This document shows, in pieces, positions 16,780-26,508 of a stretch of 64,000 bases of DNA (within the stretch, counting starts at the first letter, position 1; every line of letters begins with the position of its first letter). Made by a program: the position numbers and the translations under genes. Origin of the DNA: Thaumarchaeota archaeon casp-thauma3. Its GTDB lineage: Archaea > Thermoproteota > Nitrososphaeria > Nitrososphaerales > Nitrosopumilaceae. Location: NCBI GenBank assembly GCA_001510275.1, contig LFEY01000007.1:28104-92103 (forward strand), read 5' to 3'. The notes beneath the pieces were generated by a model. That model saw nothing but the letters and a program-made list of their open reading frames with translations. It made no database searches and had not been told where the DNA came from.

Positions 16780-17940
16780 CTATCCCAATAATTTTTCTTT
16801 AAAGGTCCATTTCTTGTTTAAAACAAAGTTTCCAAATGCTGCAGTCATTACAGCTAGAATTAGTGCTATAGGATACGATACCTCATTACTATCTACTAGG
16901 AAATAAACCATTCCTAGCTGTACTAAGGCACCTAATGAACTAAACATTGCAAACTTTCCATACTGGGAAATTGTCTTTTTTACTCTGAAATCACTATCTT
17001 CAAACGTCCATGTTTTGTTTAAAATAAAATTAGTAGTAATTGATGCAATTATTCCTATAACGTTTGCATGTAAATACCACATATCAGATATTCCTCCAGT
17101 AAATAATAATGAAATCATATAATTTACAATAAATCCTGAAGCACCTACTGTGTAAAATCTTCCAGCCTTGGAAAGGAATTTTACTGATGAGCGTTTTTCT
17201 TGTTTTTCTAGTGGCTTACCATAACGATATAATTTCCAAACTGATCTGTAATAATCAAAAATAGTTTTGATACTTAGTTTACTAGAACCAAACTCTCTAT
17301 TCTGAAAAGTATATGGAATCTCTTTGATTGTAACATCTTTTGTTTTTACTAGAATTTCTAAAAGAAACTTGTAACCTATTGCATCAATGTTTAATTCTTT
17401 GATAATACTTCGTTTGAATGCAAAAAATCCTGACATTGGATCCTTTGTATTAATTCCTAATCCTTTTTTTGCAATTAAAGTTGCAAATTTGCTCATGAGT
17501 TTTCTTTTTAATGACCACCCTTGAATTTTTCCACCTTTAATGTATCGTGATGCCACTGCAATATCATATTGATATTTTTTTATTGTTTCAATTAGTTTTG
17601 GAATAATTTGTGGTGGATGAGAGAAATCACTATCCATCACTACAATTGTATCACCTTTTGCTTGCTGAATTCCTTTAAGAATTGCAGAACCTAGACCATC
17701 TTTGGCTTTTCTATGAATTATTTCTATTGTGTAATCAGCTATTTTTTTAACACTTTTCAAATAATCTTCTACTAACCTTCCAGTTCCATCTGGAGAATTA
17801 TCATCTACTACAATAGCTTCTGTAAGAATATTTTTTGGTAAATTCCGTGAAATTGTCTCTAAAACTCTGATGATATTTTTAGATTCATTGTATGTTGGAA
17901 TAATTATAGAAACTTGACTAGTAGAATTATTTACTCTCAT
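16780..17940 (-). CDS. Dolichol-phosphate mannosyltransferase-like GT2 fused to a GtrA membrane domain
   Basis: A 386-residue two-domain protein. Residues 8-235 are a GT2 glycosyltransferase: SIIIPTYNESKNI, then VVDDNSPDGTG (about 44-54) and the metal-binding VVMDSDFSHPP (about 96-106), as in Dpm1. Residues 258-380 are a GtrA-like domain with four membrane helices and the repeated NKxWTF signature, present twice (NKTWTF and NKKWTF). Such enzymes charge polyprenyl phosphate with a hexose for protein glycosylation. Start ATG 17940. It likely supplies the AglB pathway seen at 31 kb. Confidence 0.88.
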   Translation of the reverse strand: MRVNNSTSQVSIIIPTYNESKNIIRVLETISRNLPKNILTEAIVVDDNSPDGTGRLVEDYLKSVKKIADYTIEIIHRKAKDGLGSAILKGIQQAKGDTIVVMDSDFSHPPQIIPKLIETIKKYQYDIAVASRYIKGGKIQGWSLKRKLMSKFATLIAKKGLGINTKDPMSGFFAFKRSIIKELNIDAIGYKFLLEILVKTKDVTIKEIPYTFQNREFGSSKLSIKTIFDYYRSVWKLYRYGKPLEKQEKRSSVKFLSKAGRFYTVGASGFIVNYMISLLFTGGISDMWYLHANVIGIIASITTNFILNKTWTFEDSDFRVKKTISQYGKFAMFSSLGALVQLGMVYFLVDSNEVSYPIALILAVMTAAFGNFVLNKKWTFKEKLLG

Positions 17941-18066
17941 TTACTGACCAACAAATTCAGTCTATATTAAAATTTTAATTCAATTAATCGTTCAAACATA
18001 GTTGATACATTTTGACCATTTAAAACAGGCATTTATACCTCATATTCGTTTTTAATCAACTAACGA

Positions 18067-18741
18067 TCAATATCTTGAAAAACCAATTTTTCTTGTTATT
18101 CCAACCACTGAAATCAATAATACTGATAAAATTACTAGTGGTACAGGCATTTCTGGTATAGATCTATCTGGTGAAATAACATCACCCCATTTTGATGGAC
18201 TTGGAATAATGTTTGGGTTTTCAAAATTAATACTAGGCCATGAATAAACTGTTTCAGAATTATAATCAAACACTGATGCATAAAATCCATAATTATCAGA
18301 TCTTCCAATTAATTCAGTTGGAATTTTAAACTCATAGCTTGCATGAGGTATGTCACTGTATCTATCATTTTCATCTGAAAATCCACCAATTGCAATCATG
18401 TCTTGATGATTTTTAATATTTTTTAAATAATTGTTTCTTGGTATCTTAGAATCACCTTGTAAAGTAATTCCAGTTTGTTTTCCTACTGCTGCAATGAAAC
18501 AATAGTCATCAACATCTGGAATTTCTGATTTATTATTTTTAGTATCAAAACATATAATTGCTTTATCAACAATTCTTTCCATTTGTTTATCAGGTAATAC
18601 ATCAAGAAATATAAATACAAATTCATCTTGGTGGGAAATTCTAAGATAAACATTATCTTCTTCTGTGTGAATTTCTTTTAAACTTGATTGCTTCCATTCT
18701 CTTTCAAAAGTCCACTTGCCATCGAAAATTATATTATTCAT
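18067..18741 (-). CDS. Surface-type sugar-binding-like (DOMON/CBM9) protein with C-terminal sorting-like anchor, no signal peptide
   Basis: From ATG 18741 the protein has 224 residues. The body (FDGKWTFEREW, then VYLRISHQDEFVFIFLDVL, AIICFDT) looks like the CBM9/DOMON-type beta-sandwich found in secreted thaumarchaeal proteins. The C-terminus has IPEMPVP, a hydrophobic helix and RKIGFSRY, resembling PEF-CTERM archaeal sorting anchors. A signal peptide should precede the domain, but none is present: the ORF can be extended to 18903 without gaining one, and that extension is antisense to another likely gene. It is therefore probably 5'-truncated or decaying; an expressed tail-anchored form is less likely. 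Confidence 0.6.
   Translation of the reverse strand: MNNIIFDGKWTFEREWKQSSLKEIHTEEDNVYLRISHQDEFVFIFLDVLPDKQMERIVDKAIICFDTKNNKSEIPDVDDYCFIAAVGKQTGITLQGDSKIPRNNYLKNIKNHQDMIAIGGFSDENDRYSDIPHASYEFKIPTELIGRSDNYGFYASVFDYNSETVYSWPSINFENPNIIPSPSKWGDVISPDRSIPEMPVPLVILSVLLISVVGITRKIGFSRY
18728..18737 (+). promoter_or_regulatory. TATA box for the 18758 gene
   Basis: AATTATATTA is centred 26 bases before ATG 18758, the ideal distance for a leaderless archaeal transcript. It lies inside the 5' end of the opposite-strand DOMON-like gene. Confidence 0.5.
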
Positions 18742-18757
18742 TTCATTACTTTGGGTA

Positions 18758-19048
18758 ATGAATATTGGTTCTGGAGAAGAGTGTTCAGTACAAGACAGTA
18801 CCAAATTAGGTAGAGGTGGATTATCAAGTGTACAGTATGATGACCAAACATTAAGAATCAAGTATAGCGGTCCTGATAGTTCATTTGAAAGATTCTCTAT
18901 CACCTCAATTGATCCAATTGTAGGTAATTGGATAGTTACATTAGAGACTGAAGAAGGATTTATCCCAATGGCTCAAGCAGTTAAGGACTTGACTGTTAAA
19001 GTTAAACATAGAATAAACTCTGAGACAATAACTGTCTATTCAGATTAA
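18758..19048 (+). CDS. Small conserved-looking hypothetical protein
   Basis: A 96-residue soluble protein starting at ATG 18758. It is beta-rich (SSVQYDDQTLRIKYSG, NWIVTLETEEGF) and ends in a basic VKVKHRINSETITVYSD. No domain is recognised. I accept it because codon use is normal, a TATA box sits 26 bases upstream, and the stop interlocks with that of glyS as in other convergent pairs here. A longer form from 18716 would add a hydrophobic N-terminus, but that lies upstream of the TATA box and is disfavoured. Confidence 0.55.
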   Translation: MNIGSGEECSVQDSTKLGRGGLSSVQYDDQTLRIKYSGPDSSFERFSITSIDPIVGNWIVTLETEEGFIPMAQAVKDLTVKVKHRINSETITVYSD

Positions 19049-20502
19049 GGAAAAGCAACAGATTCAGAAAGAACTGAATCTATTTCAGATATACTAATTC
19101 TAGTCTGTTCCATGGAATCTCTTTTTCTAATTGTTACAGTATTATCTTCTAATGTCTGATGATCAACTGTAACTGCAAATGGGGCACCAATCTCATCTAG
19201 TCTACGATATCTTCTACCTATTGCACCTGAATGATCCAAAAATGCATCAAACTTTCTTTTAATGTTTAGAAATATCTCATCTGTTTTTTCTTTTAATCCA
19301 TCCTTTTTGACTAGTGAAAGAATTCCTACATGAATTGGTGACAAATATGGCTTTAATGATAAAACTATTCTTTCATGCTCTTTGTCATTTTTTAATGAAT
19401 GCTCCAAAATTGTATAAAGACTCCTATCAATTCCCATTGAAATCTCAAATACGTGTGGTAAAACCTTCTCATCATTATCCATTACTTCAAATTTTTCTTT
19501 ACTCTTGTCTGCGTGACTAGATAAATCATAGTCTGCTCTATAGTTACATGCTACTAGCTCTAGCCATCCAATTGTAGTCTCTACTTCAAAATCAAATGCA
19601 ACTTTTGCATAAAATGCCCTTTCTTTATCTCCAAGCTTTCTGAATCTACTTTTTGAAATATCAATTCCTGTCTTTTCATAAAATTCAGTTAATATCCCCA
19701 AATAATATGCCACAAACTTGTTTGGAATAACTCCAGACTCTACTGCCTCTTTGCAAGTCATAGCAACTAGTTGAGAATCGGTTTGTACTCTAATTACAGT
19801 ATCTGCAATTTCTGCAAATTTTTCAACCTCATCTAGTTTTGAAGGATTGCAAAATACCTCAATTTCTGCTTGGTAAAATTCACGTAGTCTAAGAAGACTC
19901 TGTCTTGGTGAAATTTCATTTCTAAAACTCTTTCCAACTTGACCGATTCCCAAAGGAAGTTTTCCTCGCATGGTCTTGTAGAGTCTAGGAAAATCTACAA
20001 AGATTGATTGACATGTCTCTGGCCTAAGGTATGCTTCTTCTTCTTCAGGTCCAATACCAACTTTAAACATCATGTTGAATTTCTTTGTCTTTTCAAAGTC
20101 TCCTTTACACTTTGGACACTTTATGTTATTTTGTGAAATAGCATTATCAAATTCATCTAAACCTGCACTTTCAGGAATCTCAATTTGTGCAATCTCTGCA
20201 ATTGTTTTATCTGCTCTAAATGTTGAATTACATTTTGTACATTTTATTATTGGATCAGCAAAGTTACTCAAGTGACCTGATGCCTCAAAAACTGATTTGG
20301 ACATTATTTGAGAGCCATCAATCTCAAGCATCCCATCTCTTCTGATAAGCTCCCTTCTCCATAATTCAAGGAATTTATTTTTCAAACTAACTCCAGATGG
20401 GCCATACTCCCAAAATCCAGCTTGCGCATCTCCGTAAACCTCACAGCTAGGAAAGTAAAATCCACGCTCAAGTGCTAATTTCATAACTGTTTCATAGTCC
20501 AT
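19045..20502 (-). CDS. glyS: Glycyl-tRNA synthetase, archaeal/eukaryotic alpha2 type
   Basis: A 485-residue class II synthetase. Motif 1 region includes GFYFPSCEVYGDAQAGFWEYGP near the start. A zinc ribbon insert (CTKCNSTFRADK, then CPKCKGDFEK) spans about 87-155. Motif 2 is FRNEISPRQSLLRLREFYQAEIE (first half FRNEISPRQ, near residue 195) and motif 3 FEISMGIDRSLY lies near residue 365. The C-terminal anticodon-binding domain covers about 385-480. It charges tRNA-Gly, one copy of which is encoded at 28.1 kb. Start ATG 20502. Confidence 0.96.
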   Translation of the reverse strand: MDYETVMKLALERGFYFPSCEVYGDAQAGFWEYGPSGVSLKNKFLELWRRELIRRDGMLEIDGSQIMSKSVFEASGHLSNFADPIIKCTKCNSTFRADKTIAEIAQIEIPESAGLDEFDNAISQNNIKCPKCKGDFEKTKKFNMMFKVGIGPEEEEAYLRPETCQSIFVDFPRLYKTMRGKLPLGIGQVGKSFRNEISPRQSLLRLREFYQAEIEVFCNPSKLDEVEKFAEIADTVIRVQTDSQLVAMTCKEAVESGVIPNKFVAYYLGILTEFYEKTGIDISKSRFRKLGDKERAFYAKVAFDFEVETTIGWLELVACNYRADYDLSSHADKSKEKFEVMDNDEKVLPHVFEISMGIDRSLYTILEHSLKNDKEHERIVLSLKPYLSPIHVGILSLVKKDGLKEKTDEIFLNIKRKFDAFLDHSGAIGRRYRRLDEIGAPFAVTVDHQTLEDNTVTIRKRDSMEQTRISISEIDSVLSESVAFP

Positions 20503-20533
20503 TGTTATATTCCCTTAATCATTGCATAAATTT

Positions 20534-21373
20534 CTACGCAAATTCCTTTGCCTTTTTAACATTCTCAAAGTCATCTCTGTCATCATCAATTGGAGTCTCT
20601 AAAATTATAGGAATTTTCTGCTTGTTGGCAAACTTTACAATAGATGCAATGCCTTTTTCTCCAATCCCTCCTAATCCTAAATGATAGTGTCTATCAAGAT
20701 TACATCCAATATCCCCTCGGGCATCATTTAGGTGAAGAATTTTTAAATTTTTTATTCCTACGTATTTATCAAATTCCTTAAAAGTCTCCTTTACTTTTGC
20801 TTCAGTTCTCAAATCATATCCTGCAACAAATGCATGACATGAATCAATACATATACCAAATTTTTTTGCAGGTTTTAATTGATTAAAAATTTCTCCCAAC
20901 TGTTTGAAATTAGAACCAACAGAGTTTTTCTGACCTGCAGTATTCTCTAATAGAATTATTACATCATTTTTTGTTTGTGCAGCTTTTGTCAAACCTTCTA
21001 TTAGTTTCTTAATTCCAGCTTCATCACCTGTTCCCAAATGACTGCCAAGATGTGTTACAAGGTATGGTATTCCTAACTGTGCACATCTTTTAGTTTCATC
21101 AATCAAAGTCTTTACAGATTTTTCAAATCCTTCTTCTTTTGGAGTAGCAAGGTTTGGCAAATATGGCATATGTGCACAAGTTGCAAGTCTATCAATTTTA
21201 CTTGCTTTTAGTTTTAATTTAAAATTAGAAATATCATCTTTATTGAGTTCTTTTGCATGCCAACCTCTTGGATTTCTTGTAAATATCTGAAATGCAGAGC
21301 ATTTTCTTTCAACAGCATTATCTACTGCTTTATCAATTGATCCTGCTATTGAGACATGACAGCCGATCTGCAT
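20534..21373 (-). CDS. nfo: Endonuclease IV (AP endonuclease)
   Basis: A 279-residue TIM-barrel DNA repair enzyme with three zinc ions. It shows IGCHVSIAGSIDKAV at the N-terminus, AHMPYLPNLA (near 70), VTHLGSHLGTG (near 105), ILLENTAGQ (near 142), GICIDSCHAF (near 175), LHLNDARGDIG (near 210) and PIILETP (near 255), which hold the His, Asp and Glu zinc ligands. The ORF extends upstream to 21415, but homologues begin at MQIG, so I start at ATG 21373. It acts after glycosylases such as the Nth encoded at 8.4 kb. Confidence 0.93.
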   Translation of the reverse strand: MQIGCHVSIAGSIDKAVDNAVERKCSAFQIFTRNPRGWHAKELNKDDISNFKLKLKASKIDRLATCAHMPYLPNLATPKEEGFEKSVKTLIDETKRCAQLGIPYLVTHLGSHLGTGDEAGIKKLIEGLTKAAQTKNDVIILLENTAGQKNSVGSNFKQLGEIFNQLKPAKKFGICIDSCHAFVAGYDLRTEAKVKETFKEFDKYVGIKNLKILHLNDARGDIGCNLDRHYHLGLGGIGEKGIASIVKFANKQKIPIILETPIDDDRDDFENVKKAKEFA

Positions 21374-21458
21374 ATTTGTCCATTTTCTTAAAACATAATT
21401 TAAACCAGCGTCCAAACTTCAAAACCAGATTTTTAAGTAAATTATGTGAACCACTATT

Positions 21459-22484
21459 ATGCTTGAACTTGGACAAGACGAAATTGCAAAGTATCCATTC
21501 TTAGCAGATGCTGGTCAATACCTCAAAGATAAGGGATTCACGCTTGAACAGTTTGGAGTAGATCCTGATCTAAAACAGCTAGTTGAGAAGGCATTTGAGA
21601 GAATTCAGGTTGCAGCAGATGGAAAAATATACAAATCTGATCTAATTGGAGACCAAGTCTCAAAAGAGGCAGCGCTTCCCAGAGAAGTTTTCTCGTTTCT
21701 TTTGGCAATAGTATTATTGAAACTAAGTGGTATGCATACTCTAATCAAACGATTTGCACTTGCAGAGGCAAGGCGTGCAGAAAAATATCTTGAAAAAGAT
21801 CTGGCAAACATTTCAGATGTGTCAAAAAAAGAATTAGCAATTAAAGTAATTAATGATCTCTTTTCAGTTCAAGTTGAGAAACTTGATGACTACTTTGTTA
21901 TTTCTATATCTGATTATCTAAAACATTCAATTAATTTTCATGAAAGAGAATGGAAACTAATCAACAGACATGTAGAAAATGGACAAGTCTTTCTTACTCC
22001 ACACGAAACAGTTCGATTGATAAGAAAAGAATTGGGAACATACATCAATTCAAAAATTATTAATGCAAAAACACCTACAATGATTCCTGGTTTTGAAGAT
22101 TCTGTAAACAAACTTGTTTCACTGTCAAAAAAATTTGTAACTTTTACTGTAACTACTGGAGAATATCCACCATGTATTAAACATGCAATTGAAGTACTTG
22201 AAAAAGGTGAAAACCTTCCACATTCTGGAAGATTCATGTTAGCCACATTTCTGCTCTCACGGGGCCAATCCGTAGAACAAGTTGCACCATTGTTTAAAAA
22301 TGCCCCTGATTATAACGAACGAGTTACACTTTATCAACTAAATCACTTGGATGGAACTTCTGGAAGTGGTATAAAATACTCTTGTCCTTCTTGTGAGAAA
22401 TTAAAAACACAAGATCTATGTTTTGCTATACCAGAATGTGATAACATCATTAACCCACTACAATTTGGAAAGAAGAGAAAGTAA
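21459..22484 (+). CDS. priL: DNA primase large subunit
   Basis: A 341-residue regulatory subunit of archaeal/eukaryotic primase. The N-terminal two thirds are helical; the C-terminal domain has the iron-sulfur cysteines in YPPCIKH (near 233), SCPSC (near 305) and DLCF (near 316), with GRFMLATFLLSRG between them, as in PriL. It partners PriS to make RNA/DNA primers. Its stop TAA and the ATG of priS share one base (TAATG), so the subunits are translationally coupled. Confidence 0.93.
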   Translation: MLELGQDEIAKYPFLADAGQYLKDKGFTLEQFGVDPDLKQLVEKAFERIQVAADGKIYKSDLIGDQVSKEAALPREVFSFLLAIVLLKLSGMHTLIKRFALAEARRAEKYLEKDLANISDVSKKELAIKVINDLFSVQVEKLDDYFVISISDYLKHSINFHEREWKLINRHVENGQVFLTPHETVRLIRKELGTYINSKIINAKTPTMIPGFEDSVNKLVSLSKKFVTFTVTTGEYPPCIKHAIEVLEKGENLPHSGRFMLATFLLSRGQSVEQVAPLFKNAPDYNERVTLYQLNHLDGTSGSGIKYSCPSCEKLKTQDLCFAIPECDNIINPLQFGKKRK

Positions 22485-23605
22485 TGCAAGAAGCTGACAT
22501 TAAATTCCTAGAGGATTCATTCAAAAAATATTATTTTGAGCATTTTGATCTAATTAAAGTGCCTGAACGTACTTTTGAAAGAGAATTTGGTTATCAAAAA
22601 TTCAATTCTGGAATGACTCGCCATATCTCAGTAAAAGATGACAAGGAATTACATCTATTATTAATGAAAAATGTTCCCTCTGATGTCTATTGTTCCAATG
22701 CATATTATTCATTTCCTAATTTACCAATGAACGAAAAAGACTGGAAAGAAGCAGATTTAATTTTTGATATAGATGCAAAAGATCTTAATTTATCCTGCAG
22801 AGAAAGTCATACAGTATCAATATGTAGTGAATGCAATCAAGTTTCCAAGAATTCTAAACATTGTTTAAAATGTAATTCTACAAAAATAGAAAAAAAATCA
22901 CTACCCTGCAAAAATTGCATTGACTCCTCAAAAACTGAAGTATCTAAACTATCTGAGATTTTAATTAATGATCTAGCAGTATCTCAAGAAAACATTCATG
23001 TCTATTTTTCTGGCAATGAAGGATTTCATGTTTATGTGTATGATTCACAATTCCAACAAATTGGTTCTAGAGAAAGATCAGAACTTACAGATTATATTAT
23101 GTTTAATGGAATTATTCCTGAAACATTTGGAATGAAAAAATTCAAACCAAATCGTTCATCTTTTCCAGATTTTAATGAAAAGGGATGGAGAGGAAGATTC
23201 TCTAAACAAGTATTTGGTTCTAAATCAAAACGCCCAAAAATTATCTCAGAATTATTTGCAAATGGTTATCCTTCTTTCCAAAAAACTCTTGATGATGTCT
23301 CAGAAAAAATTGGGGTAAAAATTGATCCTAATGTAACTATGGATATTCATAGAATTTTTAGATTACCTGGTTCTATTAACAGTAAAAGTGGTCTGACAAA
23401 AATTCTCTGTAAAAATTTAACTAAATTTGATCCATATTCTGAAGCATCTTTTCTTAGTGATGAATCTGTAGAAGTTTTTGCAAACTGTCCAATAGAATTT
23501 TCTCTTAAAAACAAAAAATTTGGTCCATTTATCAACGAAAAAGTGACTCTTCCAACATTTGCAGCAGTCTATATGATTTGTAAAAAACTAGCAATAATAG
23601 CTTGA
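22484..23605 (+). CDS. priS: DNA primase small (catalytic) subunit
   Basis: A 373-residue archaeo-eukaryotic primase. Metal-binding carboxylates are in DLIFDIDAKDLN (near residues 89-100), the catalytic segment YFSGNEGFHVYVYD (near 175) carries the conserved Ser-Gly-x-x-Gly-x-His, and a cysteine knuckle region (CSECNQ, HCLKCNS, CKNC) lies at about 108-150. HRIFRLPGSINSKSG near 285 is the C-terminal nucleotide-binding motif. The overlapped upstream priL completes the heterodimer. Confidence 0.94.
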   Translation: MQEADIKFLEDSFKKYYFEHFDLIKVPERTFEREFGYQKFNSGMTRHISVKDDKELHLLLMKNVPSDVYCSNAYYSFPNLPMNEKDWKEADLIFDIDAKDLNLSCRESHTVSICSECNQVSKNSKHCLKCNSTKIEKKSLPCKNCIDSSKTEVSKLSEILINDLAVSQENIHVYFSGNEGFHVYVYDSQFQQIGSRERSELTDYIMFNGIIPETFGMKKFKPNRSSFPDFNEKGWRGRFSKQVFGSKSKRPKIISELFANGYPSFQKTLDDVSEKIGVKIDPNVTMDIHRIFRLPGSINSKSGLTKILCKNLTKFDPYSEASFLSDESVEVFANCPIEFSLKNKKFGPFINEKVTLPTFAAVYMICKKLAIIA

Positions 23606-23646
23606 TTTTGCTGGTAAGACATTAATTTACCAAATCACAACGAAAT

Positions 23647-26508
23647 TTGATTTTGTATAGCGCCTCTACTGATAAGCCGACTCCACCTCCTGATACTGGA
23701 AAATTTATCCGGTTAGGCATTGTTGTCATTATAGGAATTGTAATTTTTGCCCTAGTTGGAAATCAGGCAGTAATTTTATCAATGAATTTCACTGAATTTG
23801 GCGATCAATTCACCAAACCTCTCTATTACACTCTAGTCTCTACATTAATTCTATCTGCAATTGCTCTTGTACGTGTAAATATTGTTGGGAGATCTTCAAT
23901 TTTTTGGTATGCCATTAGTACTGCGATTGGATTTCTTGGCAAAGGAGGACAACAACCTCTCGCAAGTGATATCGCAAGTTTTAGAGATTACAAAATAACT
24001 ACTCCACAATTTGTTATCTGGCAAATTACCAAGATTTTGCTTTTTGGAGCATTCTTTGCAAATATCATGTTTGGATTTGCAGCAATATCATTTATTGATG
24101 GAAATACTCTTGGAATTGAAAACCTACCAAAATTATTCTCTCTGCCATTTGTAACTCCTGAAACTGATCCAAGTTATGCAGTTGAAAATGTTGTTCCAAT
24201 GATTCCTGCATTAGTAATATTACTTCCACCACTTCTTGCAGCAATTGGGGTACGTCTAGTTTTGTATGTTGGAATTCATAGAATTATTAATGTTATAACT
24301 TCATTTATTCAAGACTCTAATAACGGAAAACCTAGATATCTAAATTATGTTTCAACTATTGAAGGAATAATTGGTATTGGTATAATCTGGGTAGGCTTTA
24401 ATCTATTCTTTACAGATCAAATTGATTACAATACAAGATATGTGATTGGTGGTATACTTGTCATAGGTTTTGCACTAATTGCATTTTCAGTAGCTGATAG
24501 AATTCGAGCTCGTGTTTTAACTCATATGTTTAAGAGAGATGTATACATTAGAATTTTAACAATTATTGCAATTGCAATTATTGTAGCAGGGGTTGTTTCT
24601 GTTAACAACAGTATTGCTGATGCAAAGAAGATTGAATATTTGGGACCATACACAGCTCAACAAATTGGAGTAAATCGATATCTTGGCGAATTAAATAATA
24701 TACAAGAAAATATTCATGATGTACAACTAACATCAGTTTCTGCAAATAATATCAAAAACTATGTACAACAAAACAGTGATGTTCTTGATGTAATTCGCGT
24801 TTGGGATTGGGAAGCAGCTTTTGCTAAATTAAAGCCTGAAATTGGACTTATTCCATATGTTGACTTTGAAGATAATGATATTCTTCGCTTTAACAATACT
24901 TTGTATTGGACGGCATCTATGAAACCAATTCTACCATCATCTGTTAGCCTTGAAAATAGATGGTATAACGAGCATCTTGTTTATACTCATGTTCCAAATG
25001 GATTCCTTACTCTTGAAGCAACTGATGGTCAGATTGTTGATAGTGGTGAATTTTTCAAACAACGAGAGATTTACTATGGAGAAGGTGGATTATTTGAACA
25101 AACCTGGTCTGCTTATCCTAATTCACGAGGTTCAGAAAGTGCTGAACTTGGAGGAGTGTTTTATTCAGGTTCAGGCGGATTAGATATTTCGCCACCACTA
25201 AGTTGGACCTTTGAGCCAAACTTTTTGCTTTCATTTCCAGCTGAATCAGTCCACATTATGAGATACAAAGACGTTCATGATAGAATGGAAATTCTATATC
25301 CTTACTTCCTTTATGATCTATTTGGAAAAGAATTAGATTCACTTCCTGTTACTGATGGAAAAAATTCCTATTGGCTAATTCCATTAATTATTGGATTTGA
25401 TACAGGTGATGTTCCTTGGTCTGTTGGAAACCCATACTTACGTTTAGTAGGTTATGCACTTGTAGATTCATACAATGGTGATATTCAATTACTAAAAACT
25501 GGAGATGATTTCTTTTCAGAAATGTTTGCTAGTCAATATTCTGAACAATTTCAACCAATACCAACTTGGTTAGAAGAACAAATCAGATATCCTGTTGAGT
25601 TATTTAATTGGAAAACAGAGATGTATAATATTTACCATGTAAATAATGTTGAGACATTTATTCAAGCAAATGAATTCTATGAAATTCCACGAGGCCTTGA
25701 TACTTATTATGTTCAAGCAAAGCCACCTGGTTTTGAACAAACTGAATTTATAGGATTACTCTCATTGGAATTAAAGGGCTCCCAAGGCAGAAACCTTGCA
25801 GGATACATGATAGTTGAAAATGATCTTGCTAACCTAGGAAATTTGCAGTTCTATGAAGTTCCACTAAATTCTACAACTAAATTGATTGGTCCTACGGCAG
25901 TTAGAGAAGCACTTGATAGAGATCCAGAATTTGCTCAACTCAAGACGCTCTTGAGAAATCCAAGAGTTGGTGATAACATCTTGTATCGTGTAGGTAATCA
26001 TGATGTCTACTTTATTCCAATATACACTGCAGGTGCAGGTGGGGTAGTTGCCCAATTAGGTACTATTGCAGCAGTAGGTGCAGCATTTAATGGAGAATAT
26101 TTTGTTGGACTGGGTGATACTCAAGAAAAAGCATTTGAAGCATACTTGAAGAAAGTTTCTGGTGTAGCCTCAACTGCAACATCTGCTAATGTAGATTATA
26201 TTGAATTAGACAAAATTAATAGAATTGATATTATAAAATCTATTTTTAAAGAAAATAATATTGTAATTGCTGAACCAACATCTGTTCAGGTTCCATTATC
26301 ATTTAATGAAGGAGAACTATTCTTCTTTACTGAAAATGATCGTGCAGACACTGAAGAGTTCTTATCTAAATTCATTGATAACTTTGTAAAGCCACGTAGT
26401 GATAGAGTGTTAATGTGGCAAGAAGAAACAAATCTCAATATTGGAACAATATTAGTTAAAGACGGAATACCTGAGATGCATTATATCTCAATTGAGGTAG
26501 GCAACTAA
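23647..26508 (+). CDS. Giant membrane protein of the UPF0182 family
   Basis: A 953-residue protein. About seven membrane helices occupy residues 20-330 (e.g. LGIVVIIGIVIFALVG, ILLFGAFFANIMFGFAAISF). The remaining 600 residues form an extracytoplasmic part with the conserved DSYNGDIQLLKTG, LKGSQGRNLAGYM and a proline/aromatic-rich LENRWYNEHLVYTH stretch that identify UPF0182, found in actinobacteria, cyanobacteria and some archaea. No biochemical function is established. Start TTG 23647. The amidotransferase gene begins at the base after its stop, so both are in one transcript. Confidence 0.85.
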   Translation: MILYSASTDKPTPPPDTGKFIRLGIVVIIGIVIFALVGNQAVILSMNFTEFGDQFTKPLYYTLVSTLILSAIALVRVNIVGRSSIFWYAISTAIGFLGKGGQQPLASDIASFRDYKITTPQFVIWQITKILLFGAFFANIMFGFAAISFIDGNTLGIENLPKLFSLPFVTPETDPSYAVENVVPMIPALVILLPPLLAAIGVRLVLYVGIHRIINVITSFIQDSNNGKPRYLNYVSTIEGIIGIGIIWVGFNLFFTDQIDYNTRYVIGGILVIGFALIAFSVADRIRARVLTHMFKRDVYIRILTIIAIAIIVAGVVSVNNSIADAKKIEYLGPYTAQQIGVNRYLGELNNIQENIHDVQLTSVSANNIKNYVQQNSDVLDVIRVWDWEAAFAKLKPEIGLIPYVDFEDNDILRFNNTLYWTASMKPILPSSVSLENRWYNEHLVYTHVPNGFLTLEATDGQIVDSGEFFKQREIYYGEGGLFEQTWSAYPNSRGSESAELGGVFYSGSGGLDISPPLSWTFEPNFLLSFPAESVHIMRYKDVHDRMEILYPYFLYDLFGKELDSLPVTDGKNSYWLIPLIIGFDTGDVPWSVGNPYLRLVGYALVDSYNGDIQLLKTGDDFFSEMFASQYSEQFQPIPTWLEEQIRYPVELFNWKTEMYNIYHVNNVETFIQANEFYEIPRGLDTYYVQAKPPGFEQTEFIGLLSLELKGSQGRNLAGYMIVENDLANLGNLQFYEVPLNSTTKLIGPTAVREALDRDPEFAQLKTLLRNPRVGDNILYRVGNHDVYFIPIYTAGAGGVVAQLGTIAAVGAAFNGEYFVGLGDTQEKAFEAYLKKVSGVASTATSANVDYIELDKINRIDIIKSIFKENNIVIAEPTSVQVPLSFNEGELFFFTENDRADTEEFLSKFIDNFVKPRSDRVLMWQEETNLNIGTILVKDGIPEMHYISIEVGN

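Noticed and set aside
18716..18757. Hydrophobic extension of the 18758 gene as a signal peptide
   Set aside because: It lies upstream of and across the TATA box placed 26 bases before ATG 18758.
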